Shown here one piece after another: positions 1-8,198 of a stretch of 64,000 nucleotides of DNA. The position numbers and the translations under genes are program-made. The DNA is from JAEUHO01 sp046350655 (GTDB lineage: Bacteria > Planctomycetota > PLA2 > JAEUHO01), in assembly GCA_046350655.1 (NCBI GenBank), contig JAXMAB010000004.1, positions 558,001-622,000 of the forward strand, read 5' to 3'. Numbering within the stretch: position 1 is the stretch's first letter; every line of letters begins with the position of its first letter. The notes beneath the pieces were generated by a model. It had not been told where the DNA came from. It worked only from the letters and a program-made list of their open reading frames with translations, and made no database searches.

Positions 1-457
1 GCGAGCAGCGCGAGCGAGAGTCGGTTCAAGAGAGGCTCCGGACCGGCGGGATCGGGGGTGGGCGCGAGGGCGCGGCACCCCTTGAGAACGCACCGTAGCA
101 CGCGCCCCTCGGGCCGCCCACGGGCCGGCGGCGCCCGACGGTCAAGGCGGGCCGAAGGCCGTCCGATCCGTGGGGGTGGGGGGGCGTTCCGTGCCGAAAG
201 GCGCTCGGCCGGTCGGTCACCCGGGGGCTGTCCTCCCCCCCTGGCATGGTGGGATGTCGGGGGTTCTCCCCCCACCCATTGCGCTCGGCCGCTTGTGTTC
301 CGTGCGAAGCGGCGTAGACTTCCCCCCACGAAGCGGCGAGGGCCGCGACGGCGGGTGAGGTCGAGGCTGCGTGGTCTGGGGTGTTCCCAGACGACGAAGC
401 CACGACGCGCGCGTTTGCCTCAGAGCCGGTGGGGCCCCGGAGGCCGGAGGGCGAGCC
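1..457. other. Gene-free left edge, G/C-tract rich
   Basis: I see no convincing gene here; open frames in this stretch have arginine/proline-rich translations typical of shadow frames. It holds runs of G and C (about 172-185 and 233-275) and one plausible promoter near 293-320, upstream of the LysM gene. Confidence 0.5.
293..320 (+). promoter_or_regulatory. Possible sigma-70-type promoter for the LysM gene
   Basis: TTGTGT at 293-298 and TAGACT at 315-320 are separated by 16 nt. The start codon is about 137 nt downstream, so this mRNA would have a leader. The match is weak and rests on pattern alone. Confidence 0.3.
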
Positions 458-1237
458 ATGGGTAACTTCGAGCGACTGTCCGTGTTGGTGATCGTCGTGA
501 TCATCGTGTTGATCGTCGTGATCGCGCTGGTGCAGCTGACGGAGGGCAACGAGGCGACCGCGCCGACGAACGACGTCAAGGAGACGTCGCTCGTGGGTCC
601 GGCCGACGGGAACGGCGGGACGGCCGGGATGAACGGCGGGGGCGTGACCATCCCGTCGACGCCGCGTTCGCAGCCGGGGCCCGGGCCGCAGAGCCCGCCG
701 GCGAAGCCGCTGTCGATCGAGGACCTGATGAAGGGGCAGCCCAGCGCGCCGCCGGCCCCGCCCGCGCCGCCGGTCGAGGCGCCGAAGCCCGAGCCGGTCG
801 TCGCGAAGGACGAGCCGAAGGTGCACGTCGTGCAGCCGGGCGAGACGATCGCCAAGATCGCGAAGATCTACTTCCCGACGGCCGTCACGAAGGGCACGGA
901 CGCGATCCTGAAGGCGAACGCGACCGTCGACCCGTCGCGGATGCGCGCGGGCACCAAGCTGACGATCCCGGTGCTCGAGGGGACGGCCATGGCCGCCGGC
1001 ACCACGACGACGTCGTCGTCGAGCACGGCCATCGTGAAGCCGGCGTCGGCCACCACGACGTCGATCTCGCCGGGCGGCACGTACACGACGCGGAAGGGCG
1101 ACACGCTCGCGTCGATCTCGCGTCGCGCGTACGGCAAGACCGAGCGTTGGCAGGACATCTGGCTCGCCAACTACGACGCGCTCGGGGACGACGTGGACCA
1201 CCCGGCCGCCGGGATCCGCCTCAAGATCCCGCGCTGA
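458..1237 (+). CDS. Membrane-anchored protein with two LysM domains
   Basis: This 259-residue protein starts at the ATG preceded by GGAGG at 446-450; an upstream in-frame ATG at 371 would add 29 residues of non-protein-like sequence. Residues about 8-26 form one strongly hydrophobic membrane anchor (VLVIVVIIVLIVVIALV). A Pro/Ala-rich linker follows, then a LysM-like domain at about 122-175 (starting VHVVQPGETIAKIAK) and a second at 208-259 (starting TYTTRKGDTLASISRRAYG). LysM domains bind peptidoglycan or other N-acetylglucosamine polymers, so this is probably an inner-membrane-anchored, wall-binding protein. It stands alone and is followed by a strong terminator. Confidence 0.85.
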   Translation: MGNFERLSVLVIVVIIVLIVVIALVQLTEGNEATAPTNDVKETSLVGPADGNGGTAGMNGGGVTIPSTPRSQPGPGPQSPPAKPLSIEDLMKGQPSAPPAPPAPPVEAPKPEPVVAKDEPKVHVVQPGETIAKIAKIYFPTAVTKGTDAILKANATVDPSRMRAGTKLTIPVLEGTAMAAGTTTTSSSSTAIVKPASATTTSISPGGTYTTRKGDTLASISRRAYGKTERWQDIWLANYDALGDDVDHPAAGIRLKIPR

Positions 1238-1280
1238 GCGGCGCAACGGCTCGGCCGGACCGTTCCGCGGGGACGCCCAG

Positions 1281-1317
1281 GGACGCGGGTCGCTTCCGAG
1301 CGACCCGCGTCCTTTCG
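1281..1317 (+). terminator. Intrinsic terminator after the LysM gene
   Basis: A perfect 14-bp stem (1281-1294 with 1299-1312) closes a TCCG tetraloop and is followed by a short T run (TTT at 1313-1315). It lies 43 nt after the stop codon. Confidence 0.8.
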
Positions 1318-1496
1318 TGTCGTAGGTGCCCCTCGGCACGACGCGGGATCCCGGGCGCCCGCGGGCCCGGGCGACCGCGCGGCGCGCCGCGCGCCGGGCC
1401 GCGGCGCGCGTCGGCGACCGCGGGCGCGACGCGGGGCCGGCGGGCCCCGCGGCCCGAGCGCGCGGTCGGGAGGCCCGGCGTCGGCCGGCCGTGGCA

Positions 1497-1502
1497 TAGG
1501 AT
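1497..1502 (+). promoter_or_regulatory. -10 box (TAGGAT), leaderless lpxK promoter
   Basis: TAGGAT lies 7 nt upstream of the lpxK GTG and there is no purine-rich ribosome site. This matches the spacing seen before many genes in this window. Confidence 0.6.
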
Positions 1503-1509
1503 CTCCTCC

Positions 1510-2568
1510 GTGGACCTGCGCACGATCCAGTCCGGCGGTGGCGGCCCCCTGGGGGCCGTCGCGCGGCTGGGGCTCTCGGTGCTGTCGGCGCCGTTCGCCG
1601 CCGCCGCGTGCACGCGCGCGTGGCTGTACGACCGTGGCGTCCTCGCCGTCCGGCGGTGCGGGCGGCCCGTCGTCGCCGTCGGCAACGTCACCGCCGGCGG
1701 GACCGGCAAGACGCCGTTCGTCGCCTGGCTCGTCGCCGCGACGCGGGCCGTCGGGCGTCGCCCGGGGATCCTCGCCCGCGGGTACGGGCCGAGGCCGGCC
1801 GGCTCGACGCTCTCGGACGAGGGCACGCTGCTCGCAGAGCTGGTCGGCGCCGACGTCCCGCAGGTGGAGGACCCCGTCCGCGTGCGCGGCGCGGCCACGT
1901 TGCTCGCGGCCCATCCCGACGTCGACCTCGTCGTCCTCGACGACGGCTTCCAGCACCGCGCGCTGGCGCGCGACGTCGACGTCGTGCTCGTGGACGCCAC
2001 GTCGCCGTTCGGCGGGGGCCACTTCCTGCCGCGCGGGCTCCTGCGGGAGTCCCCGCGGGCCCTCGCCCGCGCCGACGTCGTCGTGCTGACGCGCACGGAC
2101 GCCGTCGCCCCCGACGCCCTGGCCGCCCTGCGGGCCCGCGTCGCGGCGCTGGCGCCCCGCGCCGAGGTCGCGCTCGCGCGCACGCGCGCGACCGGGCTCG
2201 TCGCGGCCGACGGCACCCGGCGGCCGCTCGCCGCGCTCGCGGGGGCGCCGGTCCTCGCGTGGAGCGGCATCGGCAACCCCGCCGCGTTCGAGCGCACCCT
2301 CGAGGCCGCCGGGGCCCGCGTCGTCGCGCGACGCCGCGCCGCGGACCACCACCGCCCGACGCCGGCCGCGGTCGCCGCCGTCCTCGCCGCGGGGGCGCGC
2401 GCGGGCGCGACGGCGGTCGTCGTCACCCGCAAGGACCTCGTCAAGCTGCGGGGGCTCGCGTCGCCGCCCCCCGACCTGTGGGCCCTCGACGTCGAGACCG
2501 ACGTCGTCGAGGGACGCGAGGCCCTGCTGCGGCGGGTGGCGGCGGCGGGGCGCGTGCCGGTGCGCTGA
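1510..2568 (+). CDS. lpxK: Tetraacyldisaccharide 4'-kinase
   Basis: LpxK phosphorylates the 4' position of the tetraacyldisaccharide-1-phosphate precursor of lipid A at the cytoplasmic face of the inner membrane. The 352-residue protein has the family P-loop GNVTAGGTGKTP at residues 58-69, an N-terminal hydrophobic stretch (about 12-34) that docks to the membrane, and the conserved DDGFQHRAL segment. Length matches the family (about 320-350). The GTG at 1510 is chosen because it opens the conserved N-terminus and sits 7 nt after a TAGGAT box; the longer open frame upstream is not protein-like. It implies an outer membrane with lipid A. No other lipid A gene is in the window. Confidence 0.93.
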   Translation: MDLRTIQSGGGGPLGAVARLGLSVLSAPFAAAACTRAWLYDRGVLAVRRCGRPVVAVGNVTAGGTGKTPFVAWLVAATRAVGRRPGILARGYGPRPAGSTLSDEGTLLAELVGADVPQVEDPVRVRGAATLLAAHPDVDLVVLDDGFQHRALARDVDVVLVDATSPFGGGHFLPRGLLRESPRALARADVVVLTRTDAVAPDALAALRARVAALAPRAEVALARTRATGLVAADGTRRPLAALAGAPVLAWSGIGNPAAFERTLEAAGARVVARRRAADHHRPTPAAVAAVLAAGARAGATAVVVTRKDLVKLRGLASPPPDLWALDVETDVVEGREALLRRVAAAGRVPVR

Positions 2569-2628
2569 CCGGCGCGTCGGGGCCCCCGACCCCGACGGCC
2601 GGGCGCCGCGAGCGCCGCGCCGTCCGGT

Positions 2629-2647
2629 CCGGACCGCCGCGGTCCGG
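2629..2647. terminator. Short hairpin between convergent lpxK and gspK
   Basis: CCGGACCG (2629-2636) pairs with CGGTCCGG (2640-2647) around a 3-nt loop in the 80-nt gap between two convergent genes. It could end transcription from both sides, but there is no T tract. Confidence 0.4.
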
Positions 2648-2648
2648 G

Positions 2649-3821
2649 TCAGTTCGACGAGGTGGACGCGCCCGGGACCGCGTCCTCCTCGAGCTCGAGC
2701 AGCCGGTCCGTGCGCTCCTGGTGCAGCAGGAACCGGAAGCCCTCGGTCTTCACGCGCTCGAGCGCGTAGAGCTCGGTGCGCTGGGTGCGTTCCGTCGCGC
2801 CCTCGATCCGGACGGTGAACCAGTCGCTCTTCACGTCGAAGTCGAGCGCGGGGTCGATGCCGTTGCGCTGCAGGACCTCGGGGTTGAGCCCGTCGATGCT
2901 GCCGTCCGTCAGCTCCGTCACGGCCCCGTACGGGTTCCCGCCGCCGGCGCCGGACGACGTCGTGCTCGACGACCCCGACATCGCCGACGATCCGCCCGAC
3001 TTCGACGCGTCGGGGGCCTCGCGCCGCCGGTCGATGATCTTCTGCGCGTAGTCGCGGTCGGAGACGTTGCTGAACTGGGCCTTGAGCACGACGAGGGGCG
3101 CGGTGTTGAGGTTGACCTTCCCGGGCCCGTACACGGTGAGGTAGCGGTGCAGGCCGGGCGCCGTCACGTCCTTCACCTGCTGGTCGTAGAGCAGGGTCTG
3201 GAAGAGCCGGCTGTCCTTCGTGTCCACGAACATGAGCTCGTCGAGCAGCAGCGGGACGTCGTTGGCGCCCGCCGCGCCGGTCGTCGAGGGCTTCGGGACC
3301 TGGCCGCTGGCGCCCTCGCGCGTCATGTAGCGCACGATGCGGCCGGCGATCTCCTCGGCGTCCGCGACGTCGAGGTCGCCGCCGCGCGTCTTGTCGGCGG
3401 AGATGCCCTCGCGGAACAGGTCGAGGATGCGGATCAGCACCTCCTTCGCGCGGGTCTTCCGCGCGTCGGTGCCCGTCACGAGGTTGCCCACCCAGAACTT
3501 GCCCTGCTCGTCGAAGACGCGCGTCTCGAGGCCGACGTCGCCGTCGCGGCGCGACCGCATCCGCTCCGAGTTCCACTCCTCGTACTCGGTGTCCGTCGCG
3601 TCGTTCTGCCGCTTGTCGTACCGCAGCTGGCCGAGGACCACCTCGAGCTGCCCGTCGATCGCGTACTCGATCTGCATCATGTCCGACACGTTCCGCGCGG
3701 CGAGCAGCTCGTAGTCGGCCTGGAAGGCCAGCTCCGTCACGACGACCATCGCGACGGACACGAGGAGCAGGACGAGCAGCAGCGCGAAGCCGCGGGGGCG
3801 GGGGGGGCGGCGGGCGGTCAT
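2649..3821 (-). CDS. gspK: General secretion pathway protein K (minor pseudopilin)
   Basis: This 390-residue protein begins with a basic leader and a prepilin-like hydrophobic helix (RGFALLLVLLLVSVAMVVVTELAF, given here in two parts: RGFALLLVLL and LVSVAMVVVTELAF, residues about 10-33). It contains the GspK signature GKVNLNTAPLVVLKAQF and the helix-hairpin-helix-like region that follows. GspK caps the type II secretion pseudopilus together with GspI and GspJ. A Ser/Gly-rich insert sits around residues 270-295. No other gsp gene is visible here, so the rest of the machinery must lie elsewhere. A TAGACT box at 3833-3838 lies 11 nt before the start, suggesting its own promoter. Confidence 0.88.
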   Translation of the reverse strand: MTARRPPRPRGFALLLVLLLVSVAMVVVTELAFQADYELLAARNVSDMMQIEYAIDGQLEVVLGQLRYDKRQNDATDTEYEEWNSERMRSRRDGDVGLETRVFDEQGKFWVGNLVTGTDARKTRAKEVLIRILDLFREGISADKTRGGDLDVADAEEIAGRIVRYMTREGASGQVPKPSTTGAAGANDVPLLLDELMFVDTKDSRLFQTLLYDQQVKDVTAPGLHRYLTVYGPGKVNLNTAPLVVLKAQFSNVSDRDYAQKIIDRRREAPDASKSGGSSAMSGSSSTTSSGAGGGNPYGAVTELTDGSIDGLNPEVLQRNGIDPALDFDVKSDWFTVRIEGATERTQRTELYALERVKTEGFRFLLHQERTDRLLELEEDAVPGASTSSN

Positions 3822-3900
3822 GGGCTCCCGGGAGTCTACCGGCCCTCCTTGGACGACGGGCCGGCGCGCGCGCGTCCCGCGCGGGGCGGGCCCCCGGCGG

Positions 3901-5358
3901 TCACCGCGACGGGACGAGGTACACGCGGTCGGCCCCGCCGGCCCCGGCGCGGTACAGCAGCACGAGGTCGTCCCGTCGGTCGCCGGTCGCCTCGGTCACG
4001 TACCCCTCGACGTCGGGGCTGTCGCCGACCGGCGGGATCGCGACCGACCGGGCCTCGCCGTCCCAGACCCCCTCCGCCGTCCCGCGCCGCACCGACAGCG
4101 GGCCCTCGGGCGTGCGGATGGCGAGGTCCTTGCGGCCGTCGCCGTCGAGGTCGGCGGTCGCGAGGATCGTGTAGGACCGCTGCACGTCGATGGCGCCGCT
4201 GAACGTGAAGAGGATCCGCACGCGGATGTCGCTCGCGACCTCCGCGTCGGGCTTCGACGCGAAGATCGTCGCGGGGTCGGCGCCCGATCGGTTGAGGAAC
4301 GCGCGGGTGCGCGCCGTCACGCGGCCCTGGGCGACCGCGCGGATCACGTTGTTGCGGTCGATCTCGATCGTCGTGACGACGAAGTCCTTGCGGCCGTCGC
4401 CGTCGAGGTCGACGTAGTCCGAGGGGATCTGGAAGCCCTCGAGCCGCAGCACCGTCCGCGGCACGAGCGGGGCGTCCGCCGCGGCGAGGACCGGGACCGG
4501 CACGAACGCGTACGTCCCGGTCTCGTTCGTGGTCGCCTCGCGCACGAGGTCGGGCACGCCGTCGCCCGTCAGGTCCACGAGGACGTCGCGCAGGTTCCCC
4601 GACGTCGGCAGGCCCGCGGTCGCGCGCGTGAAGACCCGGGGCGCGCCGTCGCCGAGCACCACGCCGTGCAGCGCGTCCGCGGCGAACGCGACGAGGGCGC
4701 CGCCCTTCGCCGCGGGGCCCGGCGCGACGACCTCGGGCCACGGCCAGCTGGCCTCGACCTCCGCGCCGTCCTCGACGAACGGGCCGGGCGGGTCGAAGGT
4801 GACCGCGCGCGGCAGCGGCAGGTCGGCGCCCGCGCCCCGCGCGGCGAGCGCGTCCGGCACGAACCGCAGGCCCGTCGGCGTCGGGAGCACGAGCGCGCGA
4901 CCGCGCACGAACTCCGCGAGCACGGCCTTGCGCGCGTCGGCCCAGGGCACGTCGGCCTCGAGCCCCTCCTCGACCGCGGGCGGCCGCTCCGGCGCGAGCC
5001 GGAGCACCTGCGACCCCGCCAGCGCGAGCAGCATCGGCGTGCGGGTCGCGCCGTCCACGTGGGGCGCGCCGGGCCAGCAGAACGTCGCGGCCGCGGGCAC
5101 GCGCCAGGTCCACGTCGGGGCCGACGTCGGCAACCCGTCGCGGACGCCGCGGAAGCCGCGCACCTCGCGGCCGCCGACGACGAGCACGTCGCGCAGGCCG
5201 TCGCCGTCCGCGTCCACGCACTTCAGGCCCTCGACGCGCGCGGGCACCTCGAGCTCGGCCCACGCCGGGCCGTCGTCGGCCCCGGCGCGCGACGCGAGGC
5301 CCGGCCCGACGCACGCGGCGGCCAGCGCGAGGCCCGCGAGGGGACGGCGAGGGCTCAT
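3901..5358 (-). CDS. Secreted FG-GAP/VCBS repeat protein (second of pair)
   Basis: This 485-residue protein has a signal peptide at about 1-27 and several calcium-binding FG-GAP-type repeats with the DxDGDGxxD pattern (for example DADGDGLRDVLV, DLTGDGVPDLV, DLDGDGRKDFVV, DLDGDGRKDLAI). Such repeats usually build an integrin-like beta-propeller outside the cytoplasm. The start overlaps the stop of the upstream gene by 4 nt (ATGA), so the two are translationally coupled. The signal-peptide cleavage region contains an exact copy of the dispersed repeat core (5291-5305), encoding part of GLASRAG. The function is not known. Confidence 0.85.
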   Translation of the reverse strand: MSPRRPLAGLALAAACVGPGLASRAGADDGPAWAELEVPARVEGLKCVDADGDGLRDVLVVGGREVRGFRGVRDGLPTSAPTWTWRVPAAATFCWPGAPHVDGATRTPMLLALAGSQVLRLAPERPPAVEEGLEADVPWADARKAVLAEFVRGRALVLPTPTGLRFVPDALAARGAGADLPLPRAVTFDPPGPFVEDGAEVEASWPWPEVVAPGPAAKGGALVAFAADALHGVVLGDGAPRVFTRATAGLPTSGNLRDVLVDLTGDGVPDLVREATTNETGTYAFVPVPVLAAADAPLVPRTVLRLEGFQIPSDYVDLDGDGRKDFVVTTIEIDRNNVIRAVAQGRVTARTRAFLNRSGADPATIFASKPDAEVASDIRVRILFTFSGAIDVQRSYTILATADLDGDGRKDLAIRTPEGPLSVRRGTAEGVWDGEARSVAIPPVGDSPDVEGYVTEATGDRRDDLVLLYRAGAGGADRVYLVPSR

Positions 5359-6854
5359 CGCGGCCCCTTCGAGGAGATCACGTGGAGCGCGTCGCCGGAC
5401 CAGAGGACCGCGTCGGAGCGGCCGTCGCCGTCGAGGTCGGCGATCACCGCGTCGGGCGCGACCTCGCCGCCGCCCTCGGGGGCCGCGCGCGCGAGCAGCA
5501 CGGGCTTGAACGCGTCCTCGTCGGTGCGGCCGCGCCAGACGCCGAACGCCTTGAGGTTGCCGAGGTCGAGGAGGTCCTTCACGCCGTCGCCGTCGAAGTC
5601 GCCCTCGAAGAAGCCGGAGCGGCCGAACGTGTTGTTGCGCGCCTCCGCCGACGCGTACGCGCGGGCGAACGTGACGTACGGCGCCTTCGCGAACGTGCCC
5701 GTCGCCGCGTCGAAGCGGACCACCGTGAAGGTGATCTCGGGCTCGGCGCCCATGACGCGCTTCAGGAGGTCGAGGGTGGTGCCGCGGATCGAGTCGGCGA
5801 CGTAGTCGAGGCGGCCGTCGCCGTCCACGTCGACGAACCGCGGGTGGAGCGCGACCGACTCGGTGTCGAGCCGGCCCTTGATCGTCGCGAGGCGGCCCGT
5901 CGCGGGGTCCACGATGGGCCCGGGCAGGTGGAACAACGACGTGCGGAGGCCGCCCACCTTGTCGGCGCGGCCCTGGACGAGCGTCACGAGCAGGTCCGTC
6001 GTGCCGTCGCCGTCGACGTCGGCGAGGGTGAGCCGCGGCGCGCGGATCTCCTCCGGCGGGCGCTTCGGGTCCGGCGCGAGGAAGGGGAGGTCCACCCGCC
6101 GCACCGCGGCGGCGCCGTCGGGTCCGGGGCGGTCCACGACGAGGGACGTGCCGTCGAGGCGCACCAGTTCGCGGCGGCCGTCGCCGTCGAGGTCGGCGGG
6201 CGTCCACGACGGGACGCGCGACGTGCGGCCGAAGAGGCCCGACGCGGTGCTGTGCCCGCGGTCGACGACGTCGATCGACAGCGCGCCGACGGTCACGTGC
6301 CCGGCCGCGTCGGGCCACCACGTCTCGTCCCGGCCGTCGCCGTCGAGGTCCGCGACCGCGTCCCAGAAGACGAGCGGCGCGCCCGGCGTCCGCGCGAGGA
6401 GCGACGGTCCCGCGACGGGCGCCGGCGGCGCGCCGAGCGCGAGGGGGTCGACGTCGGCGACGGACGCGGGGGAGAAGAAGCGCAGCCGCACCGCGCCCTT
6501 CGGCCCGAAGCGGCCCACGGCCACGGCGGCGGCCGTCGCGCGGTCGCCCGCCGCGGGGCCGTCGCAGGGGAGGCGCCCGATCGCCTCCGGCGGGAAGTAC
6601 GTCCCGGGCGCGGGGGTCGCGGGCGTGCGCAGCACGACGACCTCCTGCGCGGGGGCCCCGCCCTCCGTCGCGGGCTTCCCCGCGACGAGCACGACGAGGT
6701 CGCGCCGGCCGTCGCCGTCGACGTCGACGGCGCGGACGGCGCGCACGGCGCCCGGCATCGGCACGCGCGACGTGACGAGGCCGTCCGCCGCGGCGGCGGG
6801 GGACGCGGCGCCGAGGAGGAGGCCGGCGGTGCACATCGCGAGGCGGCGGCGCAT
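5355..6854 (-). CDS. Secreted FG-GAP/VCBS repeat protein (first of pair)
   Basis: This 499-residue protein has a signal peptide (about 1-22, ending ASPAAAAD) and at least seven DxDGDGxxD calcium-binding repeats, such as DVDGDGRRDLVV, DLDGDGRRELVR, DVDGDGRLDYVA and DFDGDGVKDLLD. It probably folds as an extracytoplasmic beta-propeller. I chose the ATG at 6854 because the signal peptide begins there and a TAGGAT box lies exactly 7 nt upstream; 36 extra residues in the longer frame look random. It is a paralogue of the coupled downstream gene, probably a tandem duplication. The substrate or partner is unknown. Confidence 0.87.
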   Translation of the reverse strand: MRRRLAMCTAGLLLGAASPAAAADGLVTSRVPMPGAVRAVRAVDVDGDGRRDLVVLVAGKPATEGGAPAQEVVVLRTPATPAPGTYFPPEAIGRLPCDGPAAGDRATAAAVAVGRFGPKGAVRLRFFSPASVADVDPLALGAPPAPVAGPSLLARTPGAPLVFWDAVADLDGDGRDETWWPDAAGHVTVGALSIDVVDRGHSTASGLFGRTSRVPSWTPADLDGDGRRELVRLDGTSLVVDRPGPDGAAAVRRVDLPFLAPDPKRPPEEIRAPRLTLADVDGDGTTDLLVTLVQGRADKVGGLRTSLFHLPGPIVDPATGRLATIKGRLDTESVALHPRFVDVDGDGRLDYVADSIRGTTLDLLKRVMGAEPEITFTVVRFDAATGTFAKAPYVTFARAYASAEARNNTFGRSGFFEGDFDGDGVKDLLDLGNLKAFGVWRGRTDEDAFKPVLLARAAPEGGGEVAPDAVIADLDGDGRSDAVLWSGDALHVISSKGPR

Positions 6855-6861
6855 CGCGGGG

Positions 6862-6867
6862 ATCCTA
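6862..6867 (-). promoter_or_regulatory. -10 box (TAGGAT) for the FG-GAP pair
   Basis: On the minus strand TAGGAT lies 7 nt before the ATG at 6854 with no Shine-Dalgarno, suggesting a leaderless mRNA. It is back to back with the selD promoter. Confidence 0.6.
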
Positions 6868-6918
6868 CCCGGTGGGCCGGGCGACCGGCCTCGGCTACGC
6901 GGCGGCCCGCGCGGGCGG

Positions 6919-6924
6919 TAGGCT
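6919..6924 (+). promoter_or_regulatory. -10 box (TAGGCT), leaderless selD promoter
   Basis: TAGGCT is 6 nt upstream of the selD ATG at 6931 with no ribosome-binding sequence between them. Confidence 0.6.
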
Positions 6925-6930
6925 CCGGGC

Positions 6931-7986
6931 ATGGCCCACGACCCGAAGCGCGTCCGCCTCACGCTCTACGCCCAGGCCGGGGGTTGAGCCGCCAAGGTGG
7001 ACAAGGCGACCCTCGCCTCGTTCCTGCAGCCCGTGCGGCTGCCGCCCGACCCGCGCGTCCTCGTCGGCACGGCCACGTCCGACGACGCGGGGGTGGTGCG
7101 TCTCACGCCGGACATCGCGCTCGTCCAGACCGTCGACTTCTTCCCGCCGATGGTGGACGACGCGGGCTGGTTCGGCCGCGTCGCCGCCGCGAACGCGCTC
7201 TCCGACGTCTACGCGATGGGCGGCACGCCGCACTCGTGCGTGGACGTCCTCGCGCTGCCCGACGACGTGCCCGGCTGGATCCCCGCCGAGATCCTGAACG
7301 GCGCGATCGAGAAGGTCGTCGAGGCCGGCGCGGTGCTCGTCGGCGGCCACACGATCACCGACAAGGAGCTGAAGTTCGGGCTCGCGGTGACCGGCACCGT
7401 CCACCCCGACCGGATCGTGACGAACGCCGCCGCCCGCCCGGGCGACGCGCTGGTGCTCACGAAGCCCCTGGGGTCCGGCTTCCTCTGCACGGCGCTCAAG
7501 AAGGAGGCGCTCTCCGACGCCGAGGCGCTGGCGGTCATGGAGGTCATGGCCACCCTGAACCGCGGCGCGTCGGAGGCCATGGTCGAGACCGGCGTCCACG
7601 CGGCCACCGACGTCACCGGGTTCGGCCTCCTCGGCCACGCGTGCGGCATGGCGGACGGCGCGGGGGTCACGCTGCGCGTCCGCGCGCGCGCCCTGCCGTG
7701 GATGGCCGGGCTCGACGCGACGCGGATCCGCAAGTTCATGTGCGGCGGGCTCAAGCGCAACCTCGCGTACGGCGCGGGCGGCGCCAAGGTGCGCTTCGCC
7801 GCCGACGTCTCCGACGACGAGCGCGCGCTCGTCGCCGACCCGCAGACGAGCGGCGGGATGCTCGTCGCCGTCGCGCCGGAGCGGCTCGCGACCCTGCTCG
7901 CGGCCCTCGAGCGGCGCGGCGTCACGACGCGAGCCGTGATCGGCGAGGTCGTCGCGCGCACCGACGCGGCCCTCGAGGTCGTCTGA
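6931..7986 (+). CDS. selD: Selenide, water dikinase; selenoprotein with in-frame UGA (Sec19)
   Basis: SelD makes selenophosphate from selenide and ATP for selenocysteine and selenouridine synthesis. A conventional caller would start at the GTG at 6997 and lose the active site. Reading from the ATG at 6931 gives MAHDPKRVRLTLYAQAGG, then TGA at 6985-6987, then AAKV, continuing in frame. The UGA aligns with the catalytic Cys of SelD (AGCGCK in E. coli), and Lys22 three residues later matches the essential Lys. So the UGA is almost certainly selenocysteine, giving 351 residues. The rest is canonical (DDAGV, GRVAAANALSDVYAMGG, TDVTGFGLLGH, DPQTSGG). A TAGGCT box 6 nt upstream supports this start. 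The second active-site Cys is Ala here. Confidence 0.92.
7004..7018 (+). promoter_or_regulatory. Possible bacterial SECIS stem downstream of the selD UGA
   Basis: AGGCGA (7004-7009) can pair with TCGCCT (7013-7018) around a CCC loop, starting 16 nt after the UGA. Bacterial SECIS hairpins sit just downstream of the UGA, but the loop lacks the G/U seen in E. coli, so this is only a candidate. Confidence 0.25.
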
Positions 7987-7992
7987 GCTGGG

Positions 7993-8094
7993 TGTGAAGG
8001 CGTCGGAGACTCCTTCACAGCCCTCGAGCGGCTGCGAAGCGCGGGCCCGCGGGGCCCGCATGCCGAGCGGGTTCTCGGGGGGTTCGGCCCCCGG
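7993..8094. terminator. Cluster of three hairpins after selD
   Basis: Three stems follow the selD stop: TGTGAAGG/CCTTCACA (7993-8000 with 8012-8019), GCGGGCCC/GGGCCCGC (8041-8048 with 8052-8059) and CGGGGG/CCCCCG (8076-8081 with 8088-8093). None has a U tract. They probably end selD transcription, alone or with Rho. Confidence 0.5.
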
Positions 8095-8170
8095 ACCCCG
8101 AGCGAAGGCGACGTCTTCGCCGCCGTTGGCGCGAGGGGCGGACGCCCTCGCGACGGCCGCGCGGTCCCGT

Positions 8171-8192
8171 GGCCCCGGCGCGCGCCGGGGCC
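8171..8192 (-). terminator. Hairpin 7 nt past the stop of the membrane-protein gene
   Basis: GGCCCCGGCG (8171-8180) pairs perfectly with CGCCGGGGCC (8183-8192) around a 2-nt centre. It lies immediately beyond the stop at 8199-8201 on the minus strand and resembles the hairpins formed by the dispersed repeat. Confidence 0.5.
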
Positions 8193-8198
8193 CCGCGG

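Noticed and set aside
26..1339. 437-codon minus-strand open frame over the LysM gene
   Set aside because: Arg-rich shadow of the LysM gene; a LysM protein with clear domains lies on the other strand.
1330..1500. Possible small gene between the LysM gene and lpxK
   Set aside because: Only palindromic GC-rich sequence without a convincing start or protein-like frame.
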